This document shows, in pieces, positions 15,508-25,170 of a stretch of 37,119 nucleotides of DNA; within the stretch, counting starts at the first letter, position 1, and each line of letters starts with the position of its first letter. The notes under the pieces were generated by a model, which had not been told where the DNA came from, made no database searches, and worked only from the letters and a program-made list of their open reading frames with translations. The stretch lies in assembly GCA_025352905.1 (NCBI GenBank), contig JANXRX010000028.1:1-37119 (forward strand). The letters are read 5' to 3'. The stretch is from Bacteroidota bacterium. Its GTDB lineage: Bacteria; Bacteroidota; Bacteroidia; Chitinophagales; Chitinophagaceae. The translations under genes and the position numbers were made by a program.

Positions 15508-17865
15508 ATGCGTTTACCGGTTAAAAAAGCAACTGCTGTTTATTTCTTCCTGTTCCTGCTGGTGATATGTAGCTCCTGTGGTACCGTTGTGAAAGACTTT
15601 TCCACCACCAAACCTTTTGTTTACGACAATAAAATAACACTAAACGGCAATATCACCAAAGATGAAAAAAACCGGTTACAGTCTGATCTTGATAATTACT
15701 GGGACGCCAGTTTAAAAGTACGTAAAGTAGAGAAGTTCTTCGGGATCAAATATGTGATCACCAACCCGCCGGTATTTGATTCCAACAATATCAGCCGCAC
15801 CATTACTTTTATGAATGCGTATCTCAACTCACAGGGATATTATTATGGGGTGTTTACAGATTCGGTAAAAATTGATACGGTAAATAACCAGATGAGAACC
15901 CGGGTGGCCGTTGTGATCAATGTTGGTAAGAATATTACCATTGATTCTGTTTCTTTTGATCTTTCAGACAGCAGCCTGCAAAAATTAACGGTAGAGGGAG
16001 AAAAGAATACCCTGTTAAAAAAAGGGATTCCCTATACCAAACAGGTGATCAGCTCAGAGTTGGACCGGCTCGTGACCCTATACAGGCAGAATGGTTATTA
16101 CAATTTTACGCGCGAGAATATTCTTGCGTATGTAGACAGTACCGACAAACGTTTACTGGAGCTTACGCTGGATCCTTTTAAACAGGCGCAGCTGATTGCA
16201 GAAGCTTCAAAAAGCAGGAAAGAAAATCCTGCCTGGGATATTGCTGTAGAAAGAAAACCCAGCTTTGATTCATCTATTCTTTACCAGTATCATATCGGCA
16301 AACTCTATTATTACCCGGAAACAAAGATTTATGATCTGACCGACAGTCTTATTGAGCAGAAAGGATTTCTTGAATACCAGAGACGCGAACTGGTGATGCG
16401 GTACCGGAAGGGCCTTTTCAACTACCGGCCGCTTCGTGAACATACTTACCTGCGGAGGGGGCAATTGTATAATGAAGACAACTATTATAAATCGCTCAAT
16501 ACCCTTGGCCGGATCGGCGCCTGGCAACAGGTAGACGGTAAGCCGGTGATCAGGGGTAAGGACAGCCTGGATATTTATTTCTTCCTGGTGCCTGCTGTCA
16601 AACAGAGCTATGATGTGAACCTGGAAGGGAGCCTGAATACATCGGATATCGGCACCGGAAATCTTTGGGGGATCTCAACCAGCCTTTCGTATACCAACCG
16701 GAATGTATGGAAAAGCGCCATTCAGTCCATTGCCACTTTCCGTACGGGTGTGGAACTGAATATCCTTAGCGATAACCAGGACCGGTTACTGCAAACCTTC
16801 CTGATCAGCCTTGGACATACCTATGTATTTCCCGGGCTTGTGCAACCTTTCCGTAACTGGAAGATTTTAAATAGGGCCGATAATAAACGGACACTGTTCA
16901 ATGTAACGGGTTCATATGTTGACAGGAGGGACTATTACCGTTTGCGTTCATTGGTAACGAGTTGGGGGTATGAATGGAAAAAAGGAAATAATGTATGGTT
17001 ATATAAACCCCTGAATATTGAATTGTACTCGATCGATAAATTATACAAGCTGGATAGCCTGATCCTGAAAAATCCTTTTTTAAAAGCATCGTTTAATGAA
17101 GGAAAGATCGTGAGCCAGAGTTTATCCTTCATAAAAACTTTCAATGCTTTACACAATCCGAACAAAAGTCATTATATCCGTCTTGGGATTGAAGAAGCCG
17201 GGGGAATCTGGGGATTTTTTGATGCTTTCAAGAACCAGATTTACCGCTATGTAAAACTGGAAGCGGAATACAGGCAGAGTATCAAGATGCGTAAATCAGA
17301 ACTCGCTTACCGTGCTTTTGCAGGTGTAGGTTATAATTACGGTACCGATCCTGTTATCGGTACAACCCTTCCTTTTTTCAAACAATTCTCAGCCGGGGGG
17401 CCCTACAGTATGCGGGCATGGGGGTTACGGCAACTGGGTATGGGCAGTTCTATCCAGAGTGATACGATCTCCACTTCCAATTACCGCGACCGTTTTGGAG
17501 ATATGCAGTTAGAGGCCAATGTAGAATACCGTTTCCCGCTTACTACTATTGCCGGTATCAAAATAGCGAGTGCACTCTTTGCAGATATGGGGAATGTGTG
17601 GAACGTAAAAAAGATCGCTTCCGACCCCGAGGCACAATTTGCGTTTAAAAATCTGATCCATGACCTCGCTATAGGCGTAGGTACGGGCGTAAGGATCGAT
17701 TTTAATTACTTCCTCATCCGGCTCGATCTTGCCTATAAAGTAAAAGACCCCGCACGCAGGTATAATGACGGATGGATGAAAGGATTTTCGTTTACGGAAA
17801 CAAGACAGAACGGGCTTGAAGTAAATAACCTCGCCTTGCAATTGGGGATCGGCTTACCGTTTTAA
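15508..17865 (+). CDS. BamA/TamA-family outer membrane lipoprotein (TamL-like)
   Basis: Predicted 16-stranded outer-membrane barrel of the Omp85 superfamily that assists outer-membrane protein or lipid assembly. The N-terminus (FLFLLVICSSCGTVVKD) is a lipoprotein signal with Cys in the lipobox. This is the feature of the Bacteroidota TamA variant TamL rather than BamA. POTRA-like repeats occupy about residues 40-360. The barrel then carries the Omp85 signature region GGPYSMRAWGLRQLG (loop 6 VRGF/Y-like) and ends in LGIGLPF with a terminal Phe. The 785 residues fit. The gene overlaps the convergent truB by 12 bp. No tamB is in view. Confidence 0.88.
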   Translation: MRLPVKKATAVYFFLFLLVICSSCGTVVKDFSTTKPFVYDNKITLNGNITKDEKNRLQSDLDNYWDASLKVRKVEKFFGIKYVITNPPVFDSNNISRTITFMNAYLNSQGYYYGVFTDSVKIDTVNNQMRTRVAVVINVGKNITIDSVSFDLSDSSLQKLTVEGEKNTLLKKGIPYTKQVISSELDRLVTLYRQNGYYNFTRENILAYVDSTDKRLLELTLDPFKQAQLIAEASKSRKENPAWDIAVERKPSFDSSILYQYHIGKLYYYPETKIYDLTDSLIEQKGFLEYQRRELVMRYRKGLFNYRPLREHTYLRRGQLYNEDNYYKSLNTLGRIGAWQQVDGKPVIRGKDSLDIYFFLVPAVKQSYDVNLEGSLNTSDIGTGNLWGISTSLSYTNRNVWKSAIQSIATFRTGVELNILSDNQDRLLQTFLISLGHTYVFPGLVQPFRNWKILNRADNKRTLFNVTGSYVDRRDYYRLRSLVTSWGYEWKKGNNVWLYKPLNIELYSIDKLYKLDSLILKNPFLKASFNEGKIVSQSLSFIKTFNALHNPNKSHYIRLGIEEAGGIWGFFDAFKNQIYRYVKLEAEYRQSIKMRKSELAYRAFAGVGYNYGTDPVIGTTLPFFKQFSAGGPYSMRAWGLRQLGMGSSIQSDTISTSNYRDRFGDMQLEANVEYRFPLTTIAGIKIASALFADMGNVWNVKKIASDPEAQFAFKNLIHDLAIGVGTGVRIDFNYFLIRLDLAYKVKDPARRYNDGWMKGFSFTETRQNGLEVNNLALQLGIGLPF

Positions 17866-18555
17866 AAAGGTTATCTCTTTTTCGAGTTCATCCATTTCCT
17901 GTGCATCAGATAGTTTGAATTCGCCGATCCTTGTTCTGCATAAGCTGCTCATATACCCGCCTACACCTAATGCGGCGCCAAAATCGTTGGCAAGGCTCCT
18001 GATATAAGTGCCGGTAGAACAGATCACCCGGAAATGAACAAGGGGTAACTCAATCTTTTCGATCTCGAATGCGTAAATGGTTACGGGTCTTGGTTCCAGC
18101 TTTACTTCAATCCCTTTCCTGGCCGACAAATAAACAGGCTTACCGTCTTTTTTGATAGCCGAATGTTGGGGAGGTGTCTGCATGATCGGGCCTGTAAATT
18201 CTTTGGTGGCTGCATATACCGCATCACTGGTGAGTTGCGAAAGATCGGTCTGTTCTCCCGGTTCGCTCTCAAGATCATAGGTAGCTGTGGTGGCGCCGAG
18301 GGTGAATGTGCCGGTATATTCTTTTTCCATCCCCATATACTCATTGATCTTCTTGGTGAATTTACCGGTACAAACGATTAGTAATCCTGTTGCCAGCGGA
18401 TCAAGCGTACCTGCGTGACCCACTTTGTTTACCCTTGTGAGGTTACGCACTTTTCTTACCACATCGAATGAGGTCCAACGCATGGGTTTATCTAACAGCA
18501 AAACCTTACCGTCTAAGTAAGGGAGCATTGCAGGATGAAGTTCTTTTTGCTTCAT
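17854..18555 (-). CDS. truB: tRNA pseudouridine-55 synthase
   Basis: Isomerises U55 in the T-arm of most tRNAs. The core motifs are LLLDKPMRWTSFDVV (residues 19-33) and HAGTLDPLATGLL with the catalytic Asp52. IRSLANDFGAALG lies in the C-terminal part. The start at 18555 (MKQKELHP) is chosen instead of 18624 because the longer ORF begins inside proS. This start is 4 bp after the proS stop and gives a normal 233 residues. TruB appears to be the second gene of a proS-truB operon. Its 3' end overlaps the TamL-like gene by 12 bp on the other strand, with no room for a separate terminator. Confidence 0.94.
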   Translation of the reverse strand: MKQKELHPAMLPYLDGKVLLLDKPMRWTSFDVVRKVRNLTRVNKVGHAGTLDPLATGLLIVCTGKFTKKINEYMGMEKEYTGTFTLGATTATYDLESEPGEQTDLSQLTSDAVYAATKEFTGPIMQTPPQHSAIKKDGKPVYLSARKGIEVKLEPRPVTIYAFEIEKIELPLVHFRVICSTGTYIRSLANDFGAALGVGGYMSSLCRTRIGEFKLSDAQEMDELEKEITFLKR

Positions 18556-18559
18556 GAAT

Positions 18560-20038
18560 TTAATACGCTCTTGCAAATAAAACGCGTTGCGTGGAGGGTT
18601 TGCCGCTAAGGATGCATTTGCCATCTTCCAGGGGGTTATCCAAAGGAATACAGCGTATGGTTGCTTTACTCAGTTCCTTGATCTTATCTTCTGTTTCGGC
18701 GGTACCATCCCAATGGGCAGAAACAAAACCGCCTTTTGTGTCGAGCAACTGTAAGAACTCATCCCAGCTATCTGTTTGTGATATATGTGTTTCGCGGAAT
18801 TGTTTTGCCTTGTTGTACATGGCCAGCTGAATATCTTCCAGCAATGTTTTGATATACTCCGCAATGCCTTCGATAGGCACACTGGTTTTTTCTTTTGTAT
18901 CTCTCCGCGCGATCTCCACCACTTTATTTTCAAGGTCCCTTGCACCCACGGCCATCCTTACCGGTACGCCTTTTAATTCGTATTCTGCAAATTTCCATCC
19001 GGGTCTTGCATTGTCTGAGTCGTCGTACTTAACAGAGATGCCCAGGGCTTTTAGTTGGGTAACGATACCCGAAACCGTTGCATCAAGCAATGCTTTTTGT
19101 TCCTCTCCTTTATAAATCGGAACGATCACCACCTGTACCGGGGCGATCCTTGGCGGCAAGATCAATCCATCATCATCACTATGCGCCATTACCAGCGCCC
19201 CAATCAGCCGGGTACTTACACCCCAGCTGGTGGCCCATACATAGTCTAACTTATTTTCTTTATCACTGAACTTTACATCAAATGCTTTGGCAAAATTCTG
19301 GCCGAGAAAATGCGAGGTCCCCGCCTGTAATGCTTTTCCATCTTGCATCATGGCCTCGATACAATAGGTGTCTTCTGCGCCGGCAAACCGTTCGTTCGGG
19401 CTCTTTACTCCTTTGATCACTGGCAGCGCCATCCAGTTCTCTGCGAAATCTGCATACACATCCAGCATCTGCCTGGTTTCTGCTATTGCCTCCACCGCTG
19501 TTGCATGTGCCGTGTGTCCCTCCTGCCATAAAAATTCAGCGGTACGCAGAAACAAGCGGGTTCTCATCTCCCATCTTACCACGTTGGCCCATTGGTTAAC
19601 GAGTATGGGCAGGTCGCGGTAAGACTGGATCCATCCTTTATAGGTACTCCAGATAATGGCTTCGCTGGTGGGCCTCACAACGAGTTCCTCTTCCAGTTTT
19701 GCTTCCGGGTCAACGATCAGTTTTCCTTTATTGTCGGGATCTGCTTTCAAACGGTAATGGGTAACCACTGCACATTCTTTGGCAAAGCCCTCGGCATTCT
19801 TTTCTTCGGCCTCAAACAGGCTCTTGGGAACGAAGAGGGGAAAGTAAGCATTCTGATGACCAGTGTCTTTGAACATCTTGTCCAGCACATCACGCATATT
19901 CTCCCATAAAGCGAATCCGTATGGTTTGATCACCATACAACCCCGTACCGCACTATAATCTGCTAAATTACCTTTGATAACCAAGTCGTTATACCACTGG
20001 TTGTAATCCTGTTCCCTGGAAGTGATCTCCTTACCCAT
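18560..20038 (-). CDS. proS: prolyl-tRNA synthetase, archaeal/eukaryotic type
   Basis: Class II aminoacyl-tRNA synthetase charging tRNA-Pro in the cytoplasm. The class II motif 2 region ([20 protein letters not shown]) and motif 3 region ([21 protein letters not shown]) are both present. They are followed by the anticodon-binding domain ([16 protein letters not shown]). There is no editing insertion between motifs 2 and 3. The protein ends in FARAY with a C-terminal tyrosine, the mark of the archaeal/eukaryotic type common in Bacteroidota. The 492 residues are as expected. It heads a proS-truB pair and diverges from a lipoprotein gene across a 139-bp gap with facing promoter elements. Confidence 0.96.
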   Translation of the reverse strand: MGKEITSREQDYNQWYNDLVIKGNLADYSAVRGCMVIKPYGFALWENMRDVLDKMFKDTGHQNAYFPLFVPKSLFEAEEKNAEGFAKECAVVTHYRLKADPDNKGKLIVDPEAKLEEELVVRPTSEAIIWSTYKGWIQSYRDLPILVNQWANVVRWEMRTRLFLRTAEFLWQEGHTAHATAVEAIAETRQMLDVYADFAENWMALPVIKGVKSPNERFAGAEDTYCIEAMMQDGKALQAGTSHFLGQNFAKAFDVKFSDKENKLDYVWATSWGVSTRLIGALVMAHSDDDGLILPPRIAPVQVVIVPIYKGEEQKALLDATVSGIVTQLKALGISVKYDDSDNARPGWKFAEYELKGVPVRMAVGARDLENKVVEIARRDTKEKTSVPIEGIAEYIKTLLEDIQLAMYNKAKQFRETHISQTDSWDEFLQLLDTKGGFVSAHWDGTAETEDKIKELSKATIRCIPLDNPLEDGKCILSGKPSTQRVLFARAY

Positions 20039-20119
20039 ATTTTTTTATGATTCTGTTAACATATTAACATGAATACTAACAACTGTTGGCAAAATTTTTG
20101 CTCTTAGAATCATGATCGC

Positions 20120-20150
20120 TTTTACAGCATCGCAAATGTATGTAACTTAG
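20120..20150 (+). promoter_or_regulatory. probable promoter of the Tyr/Gly-rich lipoprotein gene
   Basis: TTTT (20120-20123), a 19-nt spacer and TAACTTAG (20143-20150) are a partial match to TTTG/TAnnTTTG. The predicted leader is about 20 nt. Confidence 0.35.
20133..20140 (-). promoter_or_regulatory. -7 element upstream of proS
   Basis: TACATTTG on the minus strand fits TAnnTTTG and implies a proS leader of about 88 nt. It overlaps the facing promoter of the lipoprotein gene, so the two could interfere. No clear -33 was seen. Confidence 0.45.
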
Positions 20151-20177
20151 CCATACCTAACCTCTAATACTGCCGCT

Positions 20178-21023
20178 ATGAACCGTTTACTTCTCTTATC
20201 AGTACTGGCAACCGGTCTTTTATCTTCCTGTTCTACGGCCTTCAGATCGGGCCAGACACCGGACGATCTTTATTATTCGCCAGGCGGTGAACAGATCGCT
20301 GCCAAAGAAGAAGTAAAAAAACAAAAAGCCGATAAAGAGGACCAGGATAAGTATGACGAATATATCAGCAGCCAGGACGATCGTTACCTCCACATGAAAG
20401 TAGCTAACCGTGAACGCTGGAACACTTTGGATAATAATGATTACTGGTATGACAGCCGCTACGATTTTGCGGCTTACAACAGTTACAGTTATTCGGCTTA
20501 CTCGGGCTATTCAGGCTTCATGAATCCATACTATAATTATTACTCCGCCCTTAACCCGTATTATTTAGGGCCCGGATGGCAGTTTGGCCTTGGCTTGGGT
20601 TATACGAGCATGATCCCCGGATACTATGGTATGGGCGGTTATTACGGCGGCGGGCTTGGCTGGAGCAGCCCTTTATATACTGTTGTTGCTTACAGCACGC
20701 CAAAAGCGATCAGCGGTAGTGCTTCTACCAGTAATGTCAGCGCTTATTATAACAGAAGCTATAGTAATGCGAATGGCGCCTATACCCCCTACAAACCGGC
20801 CGGGTATGCAGGCCAGAACAGTTTTGGCGACTTGGTAAAAAGAGTGTTTAACGGGTCCTCATCCAACAATACTTCGTCCAGTTACGACAGGCCTGTGAGG
20901 TCATATTCTCCATCAAGCGGTTCCAACAGTTCCTCCACGCCCAGCAGTTCAGCGGGTGGAAGCAGCGGCGGTTTCAGAAGTACAGGTACTACCACCAGCA
21001 CCGGTCGTGGCGGTAAAAATTAA
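20178..21023 (+). CDS. Tyr/Gly/Ser-rich lipoprotein, unknown function
   Basis: No family is recognised. The N-terminus MNRLLLLSVLATGLLSSCST is a clear lipoprotein signal (Cys18). A charged Lys/Glu/Asp segment (about 40-70) is followed by a Tyr/Gly-rich centre with many aromatic repeats (SYSAYSGYSGF, GYYGMGGYYGGGLG). A Ser/Thr/Gly-rich tail ends the protein (from about 225). Such composition suggests an extended, surface-exposed or cell-envelope-associated protein, but this is inference. It precedes the FadL-like barrel by 86 bp, with an imperfect hairpin between. Codon use does not look foreign. Confidence 0.85.
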   Translation: MNRLLLLSVLATGLLSSCSTAFRSGQTPDDLYYSPGGEQIAAKEEVKKQKADKEDQDKYDEYISSQDDRYLHMKVANRERWNTLDNNDYWYDSRYDFAAYNSYSYSAYSGYSGFMNPYYNYYSALNPYYLGPGWQFGLGLGYTSMIPGYYGMGGYYGGGLGWSSPLYTVVAYSTPKAISGSASTSNVSAYYNRSYSNANGAYTPYKPAGYAGQNSFGDLVKRVFNGSSSNNTSSSYDRPVRSYSPSSGSNSSSTPSSSAGGSSGGFRSTGTTTSTGRGGKN

Positions 21024-21053
21024 ACTGATCATTATTTGAATTCGAAGGTTACT

Positions 21054-21077
21054 GTAAGGCAGTGTATCACTGCTTAC
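21054..21077 (+). terminator. imperfect hairpin after the lipoprotein gene
   Basis: GTAAGGCAGTG and CACTGCTTAC pair with one bulged base and a 3-nt loop. There is no U-tract, so it may be only an attenuating or mRNA-stabilising hairpin between two co-directional genes. Confidence 0.45.
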
Positions 21078-21109
21078 CTATAATCGTGTACCCCAACTAA
21101 CTGTTTTGT

Positions 21110-22642
21110 ATGAAATCATTCCTTCCCTATATTCTTATTTTCATTTCAGCATCCCTCGCTGCACAAAGTCCGGAAGATGCTTTGCGCACAGCCTGGTTTA
21201 CACAGAACGGTACAGCGCGGTTTATGGGAACCGGTGGTGTCATGGGTTCATTAGGCGGTGATATTACGGCTAACCATATCAACCCGGCCGGTATTGGTTT
21301 ATATAAGACCAATGAATTTGTACTTACGCCCGGATTTGGTTTTAACCATAACAAATTCAATTACCGGGGAACGGATACGCTCAGTAACAAAAGCAATTTC
21401 AATTACGGTACCACCGGTCTTATTATGGGTTCTGTAAACAAAGGCGGGAACCGGAACTGGAACAGCAGCGCATTTGCCATTTCGGTAAACCAGGTAGCTA
21501 ATTACAATAACCATATACAATTCAAAGGCTTTAATAACTTCAGTTCTTTTACAGAACAGTACCTGGAAGAATTGACCAAAGACAGGGCGGATACCAATGC
21601 AGCGCTGAGTAACTATATTTTTGGATCCTCGCTTGCCTTCAGAACTTTTTTGATAGATACCACCAGCGGCCCGGGAAATACAGTTACCGGTTACCAGAGC
21701 CTGGTACCCATATCAACCGGTGTTAACCAGTTATATGATGCCAATACACGCGGGGGGTTTCATGAGATAGCCATCGGGTTTGCCGGAAATATGGAAGACA
21801 GGTTATATCTCGGCGGCAGTCTTACCATTCCCATCATACACTATGAACGGGATCTTACCTATAGTGAAACCGATGCAACCGCCAGTACTACCAATCAATT
21901 CAAATCGTTTGAGTATAAAGAAAGCTTTACTTCCAATGCAGTGGGTGTAGGACTTAAATTAGGCATGATCTTTAAACCGGTGGGGTCTTTGCGACTGGGC
22001 CTGGCTATCCATACACCGCAATGGCTCAGTTACACAGACCGTATCAGTTCATCGCTTACTGCAAACACCGAAACCTATGCAGGTATTAAGAATGCCAGCA
22101 GCAATGCCCTCAATGGCGGAAGTGCAGGCGAGCGGAAATATGGGATGATCACTCCCTGGAAAGCGATCGCCAGCGCCAGTTATGTGCTCAGGGAAGTAAA
22201 TGATATACGCCAGCAAAAAGGCTTTATCAGCGCCGATCTTGAATTCGTAGATTATCGCGGTGCCAGGTATTTTGCATCCGACAACAGCACCCAGGCTTTG
22301 CAGGATTACTATAGCGTGCTTAACACAACTATAAAGAATACGTATAAAGGCAATATCAACCTGCGGGTAGGTGGTGAACTGAAATTCCATACGTTCATGT
22401 TCCGTTTGGGCGGCGCCTTTTATGGAAGCCCTTATGAAGACGATGCGCTCAAAGCCAGCCGGGTACTCGCAACAGGCGGCATCGGCTACCGCGATCATGG
22501 TATGTTCATCGACCTGGCTTACGTACACGCATTCAATAAAGATGTACAGTTCGCCTACCGCCTCAATGATAAACCCAACACCTTTGCCGAACAAAGCGGC
22601 AACCGGGGGAACCTGGTGTTGAGTGTGGGTTTTAAATTCTGA
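21110..22642 (+). CDS. outer-membrane beta-barrel protein, FadL/OmpP1-like
   Basis: Predicted outer-membrane channel resembling the OmpP1/FadL/TodX transporters for hydrophobic compounds. Evidence: a signal peptide (MKSFLPYILIFISASLAAQ), and an N-terminal plug-like segment with AWFTQNGTARFMGTGGVMGS and HINPAGIGLYKTNEF. The latter is the conserved NPA(G) motif seen near the start of FadL proteins. Repeated amphipathic beta strands follow, with a final strand LVLSVGFKF ending in Phe. The 510 residues are in the normal range. Bacteroidota have many such proteins of unknown cargo. It may be co-transcribed with the preceding lipoprotein. No consensus promoter was seen. Confidence 0.82.
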   Translation: MKSFLPYILIFISASLAAQSPEDALRTAWFTQNGTARFMGTGGVMGSLGGDITANHINPAGIGLYKTNEFVLTPGFGFNHNKFNYRGTDTLSNKSNFNYGTTGLIMGSVNKGGNRNWNSSAFAISVNQVANYNNHIQFKGFNNFSSFTEQYLEELTKDRADTNAALSNYIFGSSLAFRTFLIDTTSGPGNTVTGYQSLVPISTGVNQLYDANTRGGFHEIAIGFAGNMEDRLYLGGSLTIPIIHYERDLTYSETDATASTTNQFKSFEYKESFTSNAVGVGLKLGMIFKPVGSLRLGLAIHTPQWLSYTDRISSSLTANTETYAGIKNASSNALNGGSAGERKYGMITPWKAIASASYVLREVNDIRQQKGFISADLEFVDYRGARYFASDNSTQALQDYYSVLNTTIKNTYKGNINLRVGGELKFHTFMFRLGGAFYGSPYEDDALKASRVLATGGIGYRDHGMFIDLAYVHAFNKDVQFAYRLNDKPNTFAEQSGNRGNLVLSVGFKF

Positions 22643-22654
22643 AGTCTTTTTTCC

Positions 22655-22662
22655 TAACTTTA
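22655..22662 (+). promoter_or_regulatory. -7-like element upstream of the beta-lactamase fusion gene
   Basis: TAACTTTA differs from TAnnTTTG at one position and would give a leader of about 10 nt before the ATG at 22679. No Bla-type operator palindrome was seen. Confidence 0.4.
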
Positions 22663-22678
22663 GTTACCAAAACTAACC

Positions 22679-24583
22679 ATGTACAAAAATAATCTCCCCG
22701 CAGGCATTCTTATGCTACTGCTGCTTGGCACGACAAGCGTTTACGCCCAAATCACTAACCCGTTACGGGGAAGGATCGAAGATTTTATACGCTCGAAAAA
22801 TGCAACGATCGGTGTGGCTATCGGCGGCCCGGATGACCGGGATACACTTACGGTGAACGGAGCCGGCCACTATCCTATGCATAGCGTTTATAAGTTTCAC
22901 CTGGCAGTAGCCATACTTGACCAGGTGGATAAAGGCAAATTCAAGCTGGATCAGAAAATACTGGTCAAAAAAACAGACCTGCTACCCGGTAACTGGAGCC
23001 CCTTAAGAGATGCTTACCCTGAAGCTGAGATAACAATGACGATAAAGGACCTCTTAAGCTATGCTGTTTCGCAAAGTGATAACAATGCCTGTGATATACT
23101 GTTCAGGCTGATAGGCGGGCCCAAAGAAGTAAATAAATATATTCATTCAATAGCTGTCAGGGACGTGAACATAGTAGCTACAGAAGAGGAAACGGCCAAA
23201 AGCTGGGATGTTCAGTATACCGACTGGAGCACACCTTTTGCAGCCGTGCTGTTGCTCAAAAAATTTAATGAAAAAGGAATACTCTCCCCAAAAAACCATG
23301 ATCTGTTGTGGGATCTGATGGTGAATTCTCTTAACAACAACCGCATCAAAGGATCATTACCTGCAGGTACTATCGTTGCGCACAAGACCGGCACATCCGG
23401 AACAAATGCACAAAACATAATGGCCGCCACCAATGACATTGGTATTGTGAATCTGCCGGATGGCAAACATTTTTCCATCGCGGTATTTGTTTCCGATTCA
23501 AAAGATAATGACAGCCTGAATTCAAGAACGATCGCGGGCATTACCCAACTGGCCTGGGAATATTATGCCGAAAAATCGCTGGCTTTAGCGAGACAAAAAT
23601 TTGATGTATCTGCCGGCGTTGACTCGCTCATAAATGCGGGTATCAAAGCAAAAAAACCGTTTAACGGAACCATTCTTATCTCGCAAAATGGCAAAAAGAT
23701 ATATTCAAAGGTGTTCGGGTTCTCGGATATTGATAAAAAAATTGCTTTATTACCCAATGATCAATATGTGATCGGTTCGATCAGCAAGCAGGTAACGGCG
23801 GTGCTGGTGCTGCAGGAAGTTGAAAAGGGACATATCGTACTTCAATTGCCGATACACACTTACCTGCCCGATTTGCCCGCTAAATGGGCCGATACGGTAA
23901 CGGTGCACCAGTTGCTCACGCATACACATGGCATAACTGCACTTGACCAACCGCTTGCTTTCAGACCGGGAATGGATTTTCAATATTCACAGATAGGATA
24001 CGACCTGTTAGCGAAAATCGTTGAAAAGACAAGCAAGAAAAGCTTTGCCGCTCTTTCTGCCGAACTGTTTGAGAAATGCAATATGCGGAGTACGTTCCAT
24101 CCCGACCTGCACAAAAGCAAGGGATTGGTAAAGGGATATACAGAACAACCTGATGGCAAACCCGAACTGGCCACAGGAAGCGGCGTGAATTATGTTGCTG
24201 CGGGCGGTTTTATTTCAACACCTAACGACCTGCTTACCTGGAACACCTGCCTGCACGGCGGAAAATTTTTTGCAGACAGTAACAACTATAAACTGATGAC
24301 CACCGGTTATGCCACAAGCAACCATCCTGTTTTTGGGCCGGTAGACTATGGCTATGGCATCACTACTTCGAACCAGGATAATATTCTTCAATTGGGACAG
24401 AGCGGTTATACACCAGGCTATGTTTCGCTTGATTTTTATTTTCCCGCTTCCAAAACAAGTGTGATCATCCTGTCGAACCTTGCGCGTGAACCCGACAATC
24501 TAACCAATACGTTTTTAACGGAGACACAGATACTAGCTATGATCAAACAACAAAGCAACCTTATCACAAAGACCTACAAATAA
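22679..24583 (+). CDS. two-domain protein: class A beta-lactamase fused to a class C-like serine hydrolase
   Basis: Predicted periplasmic enzyme with two serine-hydrolase modules. After a signal peptide (cleavage after YAQ, residue 24), residues of about 25-300 form a class A beta-lactamase of the CfxA/PER-like branch. Its motifs are SVYK (S69/K72), SDN (133-135), the omega-loop Glu in ATEEE (169-171) and KTGTSG (236-241), so it looks catalytically complete. Residues of about 310-634 form a PF00144-type beta-lactamase/penicillin-binding domain with SISK (S367/K370). YSQ (436-438) stands where YSN is usual, and [10 protein letters not shown] stands in place of the HxG motif. The two halves are in one uninterrupted frame. 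NudK begins 5 bp later. Whether the second domain hydrolyses beta-lactams or acts as an esterase/peptidase is open. Confidence 0.9.
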   Translation: MYKNNLPAGILMLLLLGTTSVYAQITNPLRGRIEDFIRSKNATIGVAIGGPDDRDTLTVNGAGHYPMHSVYKFHLAVAILDQVDKGKFKLDQKILVKKTDLLPGNWSPLRDAYPEAEITMTIKDLLSYAVSQSDNNACDILFRLIGGPKEVNKYIHSIAVRDVNIVATEEETAKSWDVQYTDWSTPFAAVLLLKKFNEKGILSPKNHDLLWDLMVNSLNNNRIKGSLPAGTIVAHKTGTSGTNAQNIMAATNDIGIVNLPDGKHFSIAVFVSDSKDNDSLNSRTIAGITQLAWEYYAEKSLALARQKFDVSAGVDSLINAGIKAKKPFNGTILISQNGKKIYSKVFGFSDIDKKIALLPNDQYVIGSISKQVTAVLVLQEVEKGHIVLQLPIHTYLPDLPAKWADTVTVHQLLTHTHGITALDQPLAFRPGMDFQYSQIGYDLLAKIVEKTSKKSFAALSAELFEKCNMRSTFHPDLHKSKGLVKGYTEQPDGKPELATGSGVNYVAAGGFISTPNDLLTWNTCLHGGKFFADSNNYKLMTTGYATSNHPVFGPVDYGYGITTSNQDNILQLGQSGYTPGYVSLDFYFPASKTSVIILSNLAREPDNLTNTFLTETQILAMIKQQSNLITKTYK

Positions 24584-24588
24584 TATCT

Positions 24589-25170
24589 ATGCTAATGAAT
24601 GATATCAATATCCTGGAAACAAAGATCCTATCCGATAACTGGTACATACTGAAAAAGGTAACCTACGAATATGTAAAGAATAATGGTGTTCGTGAAACAC
24701 AGACCAGGGAAGCCTATGACCGCGGAAACGGTGCAACCATCCTGCTGTATAATAAAGCACAGCGAACCGTTATCCTTACCAAACAGTTTCGGCTGCCCAC
24801 CTATATCAATGGCAATACTTCCGGTATGCTGATAGAGGCATGCGCCGGTTTGCTCGATAAAGACAATCCCGAGGATTGTATCCGCCGGGAAACAGAAGAA
24901 GAAACGGGTTACCAGGTAAAAGATGTGCGCAAGATATTTGAAGCGTATATGTCGCCCGGCTCTGTAACAGAGATCCTGTATTTTTTCGTTGCTGAGTATT
25001 CAAAAGAAATGAAAGTTAACGCCGGTGGCGGGCTGGAAGACGAAGAAGAAAATATAGAAGTGCTGGAACCCGGTTTTGACAAAGCCATTGAGATGATGCA
25101 TAACGGAGAGATCAAAGATGCCAAAACCATTATGCTGTTGCAGTATGCGATGATCCATCAGCTATTATGA
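24589..25170 (+). CDS. nudK: GDP-mannose pyrophosphatase, Nudix family
   Basis: Hydrolyses GDP-mannose to GMP and mannose 1-phosphate in the cytoplasm. The protein matches E. coli NudK, from memory, nearly end to end ([61 protein letters not shown]). The Nudix box core [10 protein letters not shown] is intact, while the usual Glu five residues after the leading Gly is Asn. The 193 residues match the family. ATG at 24589 or the second ATG at 24595 could be the start. It lies 5 bp after the beta-lactamase fusion and overlaps the next gene by 4 bp (ATGA), so the three form an operon. Confidence 0.93.
   Translation: MLMNDINILETKILSDNWYILKKVTYEYVKNNGVRETQTREAYDRGNGATILLYNKAQRTVILTKQFRLPTYINGNTSGMLIEACAGLLDKDNPEDCIRRETEEETGYQVKDVRKIFEAYMSPGSVTEILYFFVAEYSKEMKVNAGGGLEDEEENIEVLEPGFDKAIEMMHNGEIKDAKTIMLLQYAMIHQLL

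Noticed and set aside
22049-22594. 181-aa minus-strand ORF opposite the FadL-like gene
   Set aside because: Shadow frame inside a convincing outer-membrane protein gene.
22640-22680. BlaI/MecI-type operator before the beta-lactamase fusion
   Set aside because: Only a short TTAGTT/AACTAA symmetry is present and no blaI or blaR gene is adjacent.
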